Below, piece by piece: positions 56,001 to 64,000 of a DNA stretch of 64,000 nt; within the stretch, counting starts at the first letter, position 1, and each line of letters opens with the position of its first letter. The notes below the pieces were generated by a model. The model searched no databases. It was not told the DNA's origin and saw only the letters and a list, made by a program, of their open reading frames with translations. The stretch is from Methanogenium marinum (lineage in GTDB: Archaea > Halobacteriota > Methanomicrobia > Methanomicrobiales > Methanomicrobiaceae), in NCBI RefSeq assembly GCF_028912405.1, contig NZ_JAKELO010000002.1, positions 1,187,276-1,251,275 on the forward strand, in the 5' to 3' direction. The position numbers and the translations under genes are program-made.

Positions 56001-56965
56001 CGTTCACCAACACTGCTGAAACGACCGGACAGCATACCGAAGATATGAATGTGGGCTATGATACGGCGGTGTGGAATTCCCCGACGGAGGAGACATACTG
56101 GTACCGTACACAGGGCTTCACAAATTTCATGGGCAACTACTGGAGCACATACAACGGTACCGACACAAACCATGACGGCATCGGGACGCCGTTCATATAC
56201 CAGAATTATACCGTCGACAGCTATCCACTGATGACAGAATTTGCCTGGTACCTGGACGAAAACCCAAATTCCGGAAATGAAGACGCGTCAGCTGATATGG
56301 CGACATCACCGGCACTGAGTGCCGGAGATTCTGCGACACTCACCTTCACCGGCTCTGCCGTGCAGTCAGTCACCATCACCGCAGCAGATGGAACCGGGAG
56401 AATACTTCTCACGATTGATCAGGCAGGAAACGGCCCGGACGGACTCGAAGGGCCGGTCTACCAGTATCTCTCCGCACAGCTCAGCGGTATAACGGACGAT
56501 GAAATCAGTGAGGCTGACTTCTCCTTCCGGGTGCCTGCTGCATGGATGAAGGCAGAAGGACTTCTTTCAGTGGATGTGGCATTATGGCGCTTCCACGACG
56601 GAACATGGCAGGAGCTTCCCACCACCATCATCAGTGAAGAGGGCGGATGGGTAGAATTTACAGCCACAACGCCTGGCTTCTCCACCTTTGCCATCGCCGG
56701 AGGTGCAATTGAAAGTCTGATTATGGAGACAGATGCTGCGGATACCAATACAGGGACAGAGACGTCCGATGTAACTGTTTCCGTGACAAAAGAATCCGGG
56801 AATGATACGGTTACAGAACCACCGGTGACAGTCGCCATTCCTGAAGAGGAAGGCACAGAGACTCCGGCAGAAACCGCCACCACTCCGCAGGAGAGCCCGA
56901 TTGGGATTATCACAGCCATTGGCGGGGCAGCATGTGCTGCTCTTCTCTTCCGGAAACGTTACTAA
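53033..56965 (+). CDS. Giant secreted papain-family protein, copy 1
   Basis: A 1310-residue surface protein. Residues 1-25 are a signal peptide. Residues 95-345 form a C1A (papain) peptidase with Q113, C119 (GSCWAF), H268 (GGHAV) and N298 (LKNSWG). A lectin-like beta domain follows to about 545. Residues 555-960 are a NosD-type parallel beta-helix, starting with DYPTIQAAVDAAASGDTIIV. A PGF-pre-PGF domain spans about 1085-1235. A Thr-rich stalk leads to a C-terminal sorting tail (SPIG, hydrophobic span, FRKR) that archaeosortase-like enzymes process. All catalytic residues are present, so it is probably an active cell-surface protease. A tandem paralogue follows. Confidence 0.88.
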   Translation: MIPIQFSRSAIILIIALILVQGAAALTIEQAPLNPAFVAYTEGLDAGDTDQFSIECFGDSCPATGTTPYMTGLLPSPVNIVWPDGYAAETDDEYFPTGFDLRGAGRVTPVRDQGKCGSCWAFAAYGSLESTYLTDTGTSENFSENNMKNLCSNLYPDGFDSGPCDGGFAGTATAYLTRSSGPVREADDPYALPMPSTISPTDLSPVLDVRDVTYLPPRTGPLDNDLFKQALRDEGAIWVAFNVNWSCFADDSTTYYWPGEEYAIDGGHAVTLVGWDDTFPKEAFAVTAPGDGAFILKNSWGTDVGEDGYFYISYYDPVLGYFDDQSLNPYGFTYSNTPGALFTGVPAEKGRTIYQYDPLGWTNSIGTDDPSTTLYGANVFTADTYEELTDVSFYTREPEAEYTVAIFTNFTTPPGDAAPVAWTSGTCALPGYHTITLPDTVPLMPGEIFSVVLEITSPTDQFPISIEMPIEHYSSNATAGAGESYVSVDGDEWYDLAEIVPNTNVCIKAFTQPLTVVPRDYPTIQAAVDAAASGDTIIVESGTYLEELELEQPVTLLGVGTPVVATPEDGIAVESEADNITIAGFTFDGNGVARGGIGILGNDTTMYDLEISGYEDGMYISSIEGLSLSATALYDNDNNLEYADFQDEPGNTIDETVTVNGRPVIYREGVSGEIIDASSNAGAVICVNATDIIIRDITTEPVEHGIFLFACRDIMVENVTANKVYAGVQAYESENIIVQDSSFGPDAKYGMKISDITGFLAEGNEIVCRDGGLGIQLTDAEDTTIANNTITSGIGGGGMMGVILLNSSVTGNTISGDNLLLGIAILYGENLAVTDNTVDSPELGIITESVWDILVSDNSIRCNDIGYGMIILADGAQIIGNTAENSSIQALMILNNSVVEENHFSGADYPLIDVVESGVDVYVYRNDFVLTEDENEADTLTTDITGTGTFPEEMRDTTDAIPDISMWKDAFLSDDGNDNAFRNNDYSSDAFTNTAETTGQHTEDMNVGYDTAVWNSPTEETYWYRTQGFTNFMGNYWSTYNGTDTNHDGIGTPFIYQNYTVDSYPLMTEFAWYLDENPNSGNEDASADMATSPALSAGDSATLTFTGSAVQSVTITAADGTGRILLTIDQAGNGPDGLEGPVYQYLSAQLSGITDDEISEADFSFRVPAAWMKAEGLLSVDVALWRFHDGTWQELPTTIISEEGGWVEFTATTPGFSTFAIAGGAIESLIMETDAADTNTGTETSDVTVSVTKESGNDTVTEPPVTVAIPEEEGTETPAETATTPQESPIGIITAIGGAACAALLFRKRY

Positions 56966-56988
56966 AAAAGAGTGAATGAATCTTTGAA

Positions 56989-57016
56989 AACCGGCCACAT
57001 CCGGTTCTCTCTTTTT
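56989..57016 (+). terminator. Terminator of protease copy 1
   Basis: A stem AACCGG / CCGGTT with a six-base loop followed by CTCTCTTTTT, 24 bases after the stop. A similar hairpin follows copy 2, so the terminator was duplicated with the gene. Confidence 0.65.
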
Positions 57017-57184
57017 AGAATCCCAATACAGTTTTCCAATTATTTCCACATCCTCTTTCAGGGTATTTAAGCGATACAAGTCCATTGAATGCCCGCTTCC
57101 CGGAGAATTTGAAGAAAGAGGTACATTCCTGCACATTAATACCTGATTCTGGCGACGATTTACGATACAATTTATGGTGACGCC

Positions 57185-60100
57185 ATGGTTCCAATACAAT
57201 TCAGCAGATCAACAATTATTCTTATTATTATTCTCATCCTCGTACAGGGGTCAGCAGCACTCACAATTGAACAGGCACCGCTCAATCCGGCATTTGTGGC
57301 ATACACGGAAGGGCTGGACACAGACGACAAACAGTATTCCATCGAATGCTCCGGGGACTCCTGTCCTGCCTCAGGTACTGACAGAATGCCCTATGCAACC
57401 GGGGATATCCCCGCACCTATTGTTATGGTCTGGCCGGACACTGATACAAAAGATATTTTCCAAGTGACAAATGCGGCTGAAGATACATTCCCCGCCCGTT
57501 TTGACCTCAGGGATGACGACCGGGTCACTCCGGTTCGTGATCAGGGTAACTGCGGCAGTTGCTGGGCATTTGCCGCGTATGGCTCGCTTGAGTCGACATA
57601 TCTCACCGACACGGAAACCGCAGAAAACTTCTCTGAAAACAATATGAAAAATCTCCTATCAAACCTCTACCCGGACGGATATGACAAGGGCCCCTGCGAC
57701 GGAGGAAACGCCCTTATGTCTGCTGCCTATCTCACCCGCGGAGGCGGGCCGATACGGGAGGCAGATGATCTCTATGCACTCCCGGTTCCGTCCACCATCT
57801 CACCCACCAATCTTCCGCCCGTGCTGGACGTCAACGAAGTCACCTTTCTGCCGACCCGGACAGGTCCTCTCGATAACAGTCTCTTAAAGCAGACACTCAT
57901 GGATGAGGGTGCCCTCCGGGTTCGGTTCCTCGTAAACTGGTCCTGTTTTTCAGACAACGATATCACCTATTACCACCCGGAAGAGGGATATCCCACCATC
58001 GGTGGCCATGCTGTTACGCTCGTCGGATGGAATGATACCTTCCCGAAAGAAAATTTTGCCACCACCCCCCCGGGTGACGGCGCCTTCATTCTGAAGAACA
58101 GCTGGGGCACCGGTTCAGGGGAGAACGGATACTTCTACATCTCCTACTACGACCGCACATTAGATACTGGTGAACCGACACTCTTCACCGGGGTCCCCGC
58201 CGATGCAGAGAGACAGATTTACCAGTACGATCCCCTCGGATGGACGAAAAGCATTGGCACCGGCACAGAATCCACCTTCTATGGAGCCAATGTCTTCACG
58301 GCAGACAACTACGAAGCGCTCACCGACGTGAGTTTTTACACCCGCGAACCGGAGACAGACTACTCCATTGCCGTCTTTACGAACTTCACCACCCCGCCAG
58401 GCGATGCCGCACCGGTCACCTGGACGTCCGGCACCAGTGCACTGCCGGGCTACCACACCATCTCCCTGCCGAAGACTGTCCTCCTGATGCCCGGAGAGGT
58501 ATTTTCCGTGGTTCTCGAAGTCTCCTCCCCAACCAGTGTTCACCCGCTGGCAGTAGAGGAGCCGATTCCCGGAGACTCATCCAGCGCCACCGCAGGCCCG
58601 GGCGAGAGTTACGTGAGTGACGATGGGGAAGCCTGGGAAGATGTGACCCTATCCTATCCGAATACCAATGTCTGCATCAAGGCGTTCACCAGCCCTGTCA
58701 CTGTCGTCCCACGCGACTACGCAACAATTCAGGCTGCAGTGAATGCCGCGGCAGACGGTGACACCATCATCGTTGAGAGAGGCACCTATCCCGAACAAGT
58801 GGTGCTGAATAAATCCCTCACCCTCCTCGGTGTGGGGATGCCGGTTATCACCACCCCGAAGGGTGGCACTGGTGTTGACATTTATGCAGACAACTGCACC
58901 ATATCCGGATTCACCGTAAAGGGATCAGAGGAGGGAGAACACCTTGCCGTGGGCATCTCAGGAGATAACTGCACATTGTTTGACACTGAAATCACCGGCT
59001 GCACATTCGGCCTGTATGTCAGGTACGCCGTCCAGGGACTCTCCTTATCCACAATCACAATGCACGACAATGATTACAATTTCTTTTACTGGAGCGACTG
59101 CAAAAATCCCGGCAACACCATTGACGAGACCGTCACGGTGGACGGCCGGCCGGTCATATACCGGGAAGGTGTATCAGGGGAGACCATCGATGCCTCCTCA
59201 AACGCAGGAGCCGTCATCTGTGTGAATGCTACGGACATCATTATCCGTGACACCACAACAGAGGCCATGGGAGACGGAATTAACCTCATCTTCTGCCGGG
59301 ACGTGTACGTAGAGAATGTAACCGCGGACAGGATATTTAGCGACGGAGTGTGGGTTTCTTCCTCAGAGAATATCATCGTGCATGACTCTTCGTTTGGTCC
59401 GGAGATGTATCGTGGGATTTTTGCGGAAGAAACCAACGGACTGCAGGTAGCAGGAAACAATTTTGCCTACCAGTACGGTTTTGCAGGGGTGTCCCTCATA
59501 AGAGTGAATGACTCCCTCATAACAAACAACACCATGAGTGGCGATGAAGACAGTACGGGAGTGGTGGGAGATGAGACATCCGGGTTAATTGTGTCCGGAA
59601 ATACACTCGAAGGCGGCACGGGCTACGGCATCGACATCATAAATGCAGACAGGATCACCATATCCGACAACACGATGGATGTCACCAAATATGGAATCCG
59701 GATTGGAAACGCAGAGAAGGCCACCGTCTCCGGCAATGCCGTCCAGTGCAATGACACGGGAATGGGCATGCAGATCTCAGTAGATGGAGCAGATATCATC
59801 GGCAATACCATAGAGAACTGCTCAGAACAGGCACAGATGGAACTGAGCGACTCTGTGGTGTTCGGGAACCACTTCTCCGGGGCGGCGTATCCAACCATTA
59901 AAGAAATGGATGAAGAAGGAGATGCCTTTGTCTACCGCAATGACTTTGTGTTGACAGATGGTCCCATATTTGGGAGCATCCTCAGTGACTCTACTGCGAC
60001 AGACAGCATGATGGAAGCAGCGAATATCGCAGCAATCGCACGTGACCGTAGACTCTTCACCGATAACGCCCTGCCGGGCGATCTCAGCCGGACCGGGAAA

Positions 60101-61069
60101 TCCAGGGAAATGAGCGTGGAGGTCGATACGATCTTTGTTGCACAGCAGACCAATGTGGCAGATGTCACCTGGCACTCCCCGACAGAGGAATCATACTGGT
60201 ACCGCGGACAACCATTCACCCGGACGATGGGAAACTACTGGAGCACCTACAACGGCACCGACACTACCCATGATGGCATCGGGGACACGCCCTTTGCAAT
60301 ATCTGAAACCGAGAACGATACCTTCCCATTGGTGAAACCATTTGCCTGGTACCTGGACGAAAACCCTGATTCCGGAAGTGAAGATGCTTCGGCCGATATG
60401 GCAACGTCACCGGCCCTGAGCGCTGGTGATTCTGCGACACTCACCTTCACCGGCTCGGCCGTGCAGGAAGTCACCGTCACGGCAGCAGTTGGAACCGGGA
60501 GAATTCTTCTCACGGTTGATCCGGCCAGAAACGGCCCCGATGGACTCGAAGGACCGGTCTACCAGTATCTCAATGCACAGCTCAGCGGCATGACAGATGA
60601 TGAAATCCGTGAGGCCGACTTCTCCTTCCGGGTGCCTGCTGCATGGCTGAAGGCAGAAGGACTTCTTTCAGTGGATGTGGCATTATGGCGCTTCCACAAC
60701 GGAACATGGCAGGAGCTTTCTACCACCATCATCAGTGAAGAGGGCGGATGGGTATACTTTACCTCAACAACACCCGGTTTCTCCACCTTTGCCATCGCCG
60801 GAGGTGCAATTGATAGTCTGATTATGGAGACCGATGCTGTGGATAACAATACCAATGCAGGGACAGAGACGTCCGATGTAACTGTTTCCGTGAAAAAGGA
60901 ATCTGGGAATGAGACGGTTACAGAACCGCCGCTGACGGTCACCATTCCTGAAGAAAACACTGAAAATCCATCAGAAAGCGCCACCACTCCGCAGGAGAGC
61001 CCGATTGGGTTTATCACGGCCATTGGCGGAGCAGCGGCATGTGCTGCACTTCTCTTCCGGCGACGGTAA
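57185..61069 (+). CDS. Giant secreted papain-family protein, copy 2
   Basis: A 1294-residue paralogue of the gene before it, with the same domain order. The C1A catalytic residues Q120, C126, H275 and N305 are all present. The signal peptide, peptidase, lectin-like domain and PGF-pre-PGF region are close to copy 1, whereas the beta-helix repeats (about 575-950) have diverged more, suggesting different targets or surface interactions. The sequence around the start and about 40 bases upstream is also shared (cacattaat-cctgattctg), so the promoter may have been duplicated too. The C-terminal sorting tail ends in FRRR. Confidence 0.88.
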   Translation: MVPIQFSRSTIILIIILILVQGSAALTIEQAPLNPAFVAYTEGLDTDDKQYSIECSGDSCPASGTDRMPYATGDIPAPIVMVWPDTDTKDIFQVTNAAEDTFPARFDLRDDDRVTPVRDQGNCGSCWAFAAYGSLESTYLTDTETAENFSENNMKNLLSNLYPDGYDKGPCDGGNALMSAAYLTRGGGPIREADDLYALPVPSTISPTNLPPVLDVNEVTFLPTRTGPLDNSLLKQTLMDEGALRVRFLVNWSCFSDNDITYYHPEEGYPTIGGHAVTLVGWNDTFPKENFATTPPGDGAFILKNSWGTGSGENGYFYISYYDRTLDTGEPTLFTGVPADAERQIYQYDPLGWTKSIGTGTESTFYGANVFTADNYEALTDVSFYTREPETDYSIAVFTNFTTPPGDAAPVTWTSGTSALPGYHTISLPKTVLLMPGEVFSVVLEVSSPTSVHPLAVEEPIPGDSSSATAGPGESYVSDDGEAWEDVTLSYPNTNVCIKAFTSPVTVVPRDYATIQAAVNAAADGDTIIVERGTYPEQVVLNKSLTLLGVGMPVITTPKGGTGVDIYADNCTISGFTVKGSEEGEHLAVGISGDNCTLFDTEITGCTFGLYVRYAVQGLSLSTITMHDNDYNFFYWSDCKNPGNTIDETVTVDGRPVIYREGVSGETIDASSNAGAVICVNATDIIIRDTTTEAMGDGINLIFCRDVYVENVTADRIFSDGVWVSSSENIIVHDSSFGPEMYRGIFAEETNGLQVAGNNFAYQYGFAGVSLIRVNDSLITNNTMSGDEDSTGVVGDETSGLIVSGNTLEGGTGYGIDIINADRITISDNTMDVTKYGIRIGNAEKATVSGNAVQCNDTGMGMQISVDGADIIGNTIENCSEQAQMELSDSVVFGNHFSGAAYPTIKEMDEEGDAFVYRNDFVLTDGPIFGSILSDSTATDSMMEAANIAAIARDRRLFTDNALPGDLSRTGKSREMSVEVDTIFVAQQTNVADVTWHSPTEESYWYRGQPFTRTMGNYWSTYNGTDTTHDGIGDTPFAISETENDTFPLVKPFAWYLDENPDSGSEDASADMATSPALSAGDSATLTFTGSAVQEVTVTAAVGTGRILLTVDPARNGPDGLEGPVYQYLNAQLSGMTDDEIREADFSFRVPAAWLKAEGLLSVDVALWRFHNGTWQELSTTIISEEGGWVYFTSTTPGFSTFAIAGGAIDSLIMETDAVDNNTNAGTETSDVTVSVKKESGNETVTEPPLTVTIPEENTENPSESATTPQESPIGFITAIGGAAACAALLFRRR

Positions 61070-61102
61070 AAAGGAAGATGGGGGAATAGATGAATTACAG
61101 AG

Positions 61103-61134
61103 AAACCGGTTATCCGGTTTTCTTTGTTATTCTA
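61103..61134 (+). terminator. Terminator of protease copy 2
   Basis: A stem AAACCGG / CCGGTTT with a four-base loop and a T-rich tail, 34 bases after the stop. It resembles the terminator of copy 1. Confidence 0.65.
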
Positions 61135-61361
61135 AAAAAAACGATTCTTCTTTTCAAGGTATGATTGCCACTTTTTTTGCATCTCTTTCATGATAGCGGC
61201 CATCATCAGATATGGATACATTTCCGGCCCGCAGGTTCCGGGAGAGAATGTCCCCCATGACCTATGAAAATGCCGCAAAAGGATTTTATGAGATGATTAC
61301 CCCATCATGTGCTCTTTTCACCTTCAAATGAAATACGTCCGTCTCCGCCTCCGGCCCCGCA

Positions 61362-61955
61362 TCATTTTTCTTTTCGAAAACGACCGAGATACCGTTTTCG
61401 CGGCTTTTTGAAGGCATGAGGGATAACCCCTCCCTTCACGGAACGGACATCAGCGATGGTATAGAAGGCAGTCGGATTGTACTGATGAATCATTTTTATC
61501 ACCGAACGGATGTATTTTCGCTTCACTACCAAAAAGATCAGCTTCACCGGCCCATGTTTGCCAGCCGCATCAACAGCAGTCACACCAAAACCACTGGATT
61601 TCAGTGCGGAGATCAGGTCATTTGCATCATACTGGGTGATGATACGGATAAGATTGATCCCAATCGCCATCCGCTCCTCCACGATGATGCCGACATAATT
61701 GCCGACAGCAAACCCTGCTGCATAGGCGATGTAATTGACAAAACTCCCTAAATTCTGGAATATCTGACCAATGGCGACCAGCCATATGAGTATTTCGAAG
61801 AAACCCACAACGGGAGCAAGCAGTTTCATTCCCCGTGATATGAAGATGATACGGAGCGTCCCGAAGGTGACGTCAGCAATGCGGGCAAAGAATATGAGAA
61901 TCGGAAGGATGACGAGAGAGAAAAACTGGGGGTCCTGTATGAATGTGAGATCCAT
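61362..61955 (-). CDS. UPF0316 membrane protein
   Basis: A 197-residue protein with three or four N-terminal membrane helices ([38 protein letters not shown] and a third span) and a C-terminal cytoplasmic DUF2179-type domain ([20 protein letters not shown]). This is the UPF0316/DUF5698 layout, of unknown function, found in bacteria and archaea. The ATG at 61955 with a GGAG site 11 bases upstream is preferred to a TTG at 61979. It lies 30 bases behind the DUF523/DUF1722 gene on the same strand. Confidence 0.8.
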   Translation of the reverse strand: MDLTFIQDPQFFSLVILPILIFFARIADVTFGTLRIIFISRGMKLLAPVVGFFEILIWLVAIGQIFQNLGSFVNYIAYAAGFAVGNYVGIIVEERMAIGINLIRIITQYDANDLISALKSSGFGVTAVDAAGKHGPVKLIFLVVKRKYIRSVIKMIHQYNPTAFYTIADVRSVKGGVIPHAFKKPRKRYLGRFRKEK

Positions 61956-61985
61956 TGTTAGTATACTCCAAAGTTCCAAAGGCGT

Positions 61986-63005
61986 TTAAGTCCAGAGGTC
62001 CCGGCCACGGTCCATGTCCAGCGGGTCAAGTTCCATCAGCTGGTCAGGATATGGGGCAAAGAACGTCTGATTATTAAGATTCTCCTCGCCAAACCGTACG
62101 ATCCACGCCTTGAGAATATTTTTTGGTGCACATATGGAGACCCGGCCTTCCCGGTATTTCTGTATGGCATCAAGAAAAAACGCTTTTTCCTCGTGATTCA
62201 GCCCATCCCGGAAATACCCGCTCGCATGGAGCAGGACATTGATGTTTGCAGTGTAGCGGGGCGCCTGTGCGAGTGCACGGGCAAGCTGCTCTTTGTATTG
62301 CTCCATTACCATGACAGGTTCGAGCCGGTTCTGGTTTGCGACGGTCCGGCCCATCTCCTTCTGCAGTTTTTGGCTGTGCGCCATGAGCATCAGTTTGTTC
62401 TCTGAATGGAACCGGACAAGTTCATTCATACGCTCTGAAGCCTGCACCGTCTTAAACTCCGAGAACGTGTAGAGCCGTGTTAGGAAGTGATCACGAATAC
62501 GCATGTTCCGGAGCCGTCCATCATCTTCGACGGGCATCCCCGGGAACCTGGCAAACACAGAACGGGAAAAGAACCCTTCGGTCTTGCCAATGCTGCCCCC
62601 CGTATCCGGGCCCGCATACAACCTGACATCCTTCATCCCACAGGAGGGAGACTTGTTTCTCAAAATAAAACCGTCGACATGGCGGAGCGTATCGAGAAAA
62701 GAATCGGCAAACAGGGTCATATCATCTGAAACATCCCTTCCGGTTGCAGGCTGCACCAGATGTTCTCCAGCTTTTCCACCAACAATGCGGATAGCATCAC
62801 GCGGCACGCCGAGACCTATCTCCATCTCCGGACAAACAGGAATGAAATGGACGAATCCCTTTAGCTGGTTCACGATATGACTGGCAATTATCTTGCCATT
62901 CCACCGGCAGTTATCAAATTCAATGCATTTACTTACAACGACAGTTGGGGTTACAAAACTTCTCACCACGATACTTCCTCTCCCTAAAGGACGAAGAGAT
63001 GACAT
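61986..63005 (-). CDS. DUF523/DUF1722 protein
   Basis: A 339-residue two-domain protein. The N-terminal DUF523 part has the conserved VVVSKCIEFDNCRWNG, FVHFIPVCPEMEIGLGVPRD and LRNKSPSCGMKDVRLY segments, whose three Cys groups could bind a metal or Fe-S cluster. The C-terminal DUF1722 part spans about residues 190-310. The fusion resembles YbgA-like proteins, whose function is not established. The ATG at 63005 is the furthest upstream; the family similarity begins about 18 codons later, so a shorter start is possible. Confidence 0.8.
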   Translation of the reverse strand: MSSLRPLGRGSIVVRSFVTPTVVVSKCIEFDNCRWNGKIIASHIVNQLKGFVHFIPVCPEMEIGLGVPRDAIRIVGGKAGEHLVQPATGRDVSDDMTLFADSFLDTLRHVDGFILRNKSPSCGMKDVRLYAGPDTGGSIGKTEGFFSRSVFARFPGMPVEDDGRLRNMRIRDHFLTRLYTFSEFKTVQASERMNELVRFHSENKLMLMAHSQKLQKEMGRTVANQNRLEPVMVMEQYKEQLARALAQAPRYTANINVLLHASGYFRDGLNHEEKAFFLDAIQKYREGRVSICAPKNILKAWIVRFGEENLNNQTFFAPYPDQLMELDPLDMDRGRDLWT

Positions 63006-63107
63006 AATCCTTTATATGACTATTGACCTATGCAAACATAGATCCCAACTCTCCTGTATGGTTCATGCAAAAAAAACAGAGGGAGAAAGAAAACCAGTGG
63101 CTGAATG

Positions 63108-64000
63108 ATGGAGACAGAAAACCTTAGAGAGATCATACGAATCGGACGCTTCCGCTTTCTTATCGCCGGATTTCTGCTTTTTGTGATGGGATCGCTTCTG
63201 CCAGTATATGGGGGAGCCACCTTTTCCCTCAACCGGTTTCTGTTAGGGTATCTGGCAGTGGGGACGGGACATCTCTCCATCCACTACAGCAATGAATATT
63301 TCGACCGCGATTCAGACCGTTTCGGGACACCATTGTCATTTTCCGGCGGAAGCGGTGTGCTTGTCTGCCACCCGGAACTAGCAGAAACAGCACACCGTCT
63401 GGCCATCCTCCTCATCACACTCTCACTGGGAGCGGGGCTGGTGTATGCCACCCTCTACCCAAACTCCCTCTCTGTTTTTGCCCTCATTCTGGCTGGAAAC
63501 CTGCTGGGCTGGTATTACTCAGCGCCTCCTCTCCGATTTGTGGAACGGGGATGGGGTGAGATGTCAACAGCCCTTGCTATCGGCTGGATACTGCCGGGGA
63601 TGGGGTATCTGGTAACTGCAGGAACGTTTGACCCCTTCTTTGCAGTTTTCTCAGTTCCGATTTTCTGCTACGGATGGTATTTCATCCTGAATGTAGAGAT
63701 TCCCGATGAGGGGGCAGACCGCCGGGCCGGAAAGATGACCCTTATTGCAAAACGGGGGAGGACATTTGGTCTGCAGGTAATTTTCATATCCGCACTTGCT
63801 GCGACACTCTGGTATATGGGGCTTTCATCCTTCAGTGAAGGAATCCTTTTCATCGCCGTTTTATCCCTCATTCCCCTCGCCAGTGCCGTCCGGGGGTATA
63901 TGAAAAGCGGGGAGACGGACGGAAGGTTTCCCCTCGTGCAGGAGAATATTATGGCACTGGTAATCTTCTGTTTCCTGGTTGACGGGTTCCTTCTGGCTGG
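63108..64000 (+). CDS. UbiA-family prenyltransferase, 3' end outside the window
   Basis: At least 297 residues are visible and the frame is open at the window end. It is a polytopic membrane protein with the UbiA-family acidic motifs: NEYFDRDSDRFGT (N-x3-D-x3-D) in the second loop region and NVEIPDEGADRRAGKMTLIA in the sixth. It would attach a prenyl chain to an aromatic or other acceptor in the membrane, as in MenA- or DGGGP-synthase-like proteins; the acceptor cannot be told from sequence. The start at 63108 is the second of two overlapping ATGs (ATGATGG). It is divergent from the DUF523 gene. Confidence 0.85.
   Translation, partial: METENLREIIRIGRFRFLIAGFLLFVMGSLLPVYGGATFSLNRFLLGYLAVGTGHLSIHYSNEYFDRDSDRFGTPLSFSGGSGVLVCHPELAETAHRLAILLITLSLGAGLVYATLYPNSLSVFALILAGNLLGWYYSAPPLRFVERGWGEMSTALAIGWILPGMGYLVTAGTFDPFFAVFSVPIFCYGWYFILNVEIPDEGADRRAGKMTLIAKRGRTFGLQVIFISALAATLWYMGLSSFSEGILFIAVLSLIPLASAVRGYMKSGETDGRFPLVQENIMALVIFCFLVDGFLLA

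Noticed and set aside
1-64000. tRNA genes, rRNA genes, CRISPR arrays, integrases and insertion sequences
   Set aside because: Looked for by eye on both strands; no tRNA-like arms, regular repeat-spacer series, recombinase motifs or terminal inverted repeats with a transposase were seen. Short or unusual RNA genes could have been missed.

Overview
This window is chromosomal DNA from a methanogenic archaeon, most likely of the order Methanomicrobiales. The main clues are a nine-gene A-type ATP synthase operon, a six-gene Ech-type energy-converting hydrogenase, an FmdE-family protein, a thermosome, archaeal LonB, an archaellin-like protein with FlaI/FlaJ-like partners, a GfcR-type regulator, and large secreted proteins with PGF-pre-PGF domains and C-terminal sorting tails. 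I cannot name the genus. No rRNA, tRNA, CRISPR array, insertion sequence or integrase was recognised.

Layout. 1-2.9 kb: two AT-rich unknown genes, the first cut by the window edge. 2.9-9 kb: an Fe-S protein, an M50-like membrane peptidase, a PII protein and an ammonium transporter with a candidate NrpR-type operator, plus one intact and two decayed copies of a repeated-domain lipoprotein. 9.5-10.7 kb: a beta-lactamase-fold lipoprotein.

10.7-18.2 kb is an accessory island directly downstream of the ATP synthase operon. It is divided by three decayed same-strand copies of the 3' end of atpD. Between them lie a DUF4352-like lipoprotein, a RelE-like toxin with its antitoxin, RhuM-like and HicB-like remnants, an orphan HicB, a large SIR2/STAND-type NTPase likely to act in antiviral defence, and a two-gene cassette encoding a membrane-anchored HTH protein and a 52-residue membrane peptide. 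The layout suggests repeated cassette insertion behind atpD.

18.2-26.5 kb: atpH-I-K-E-C-F-A-B-D on the minus strand. 26.7-34.3 kb: a lipoprotein, two small conserved-looking proteins, and an archaellin-like, FlaJ-like and FlaI-like set facing two RecA/KaiC-fold proteins, one with a degenerate P-loop. 34.4-41.5 kb: tldD-pmbA-bofA, lonB, and divergent prs-nob1-gfcR. 41.6-44.2 kb: three tandem copies of a tRNA-guanine transglycosylase-like gene in progressive decay. 44.4-46 kb: thermosome. 46.3-51.3 kb: echABCDEF, which would couple ferredoxin-dependent hydrogen metabolism to an ion gradient that the ATP synthase could also use. 51.4-52.8 kb: a ThiS-like protein, a lipoprotein and an FmdE-family protein. 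53-61 kb: two tandem, roughly 1300-residue secreted papain-family proteins with beta-helix repeats. 61.3-64 kb: a UPF0316 membrane protein, a DUF523/DUF1722 protein and a truncated UbiA-family prenyltransferase.
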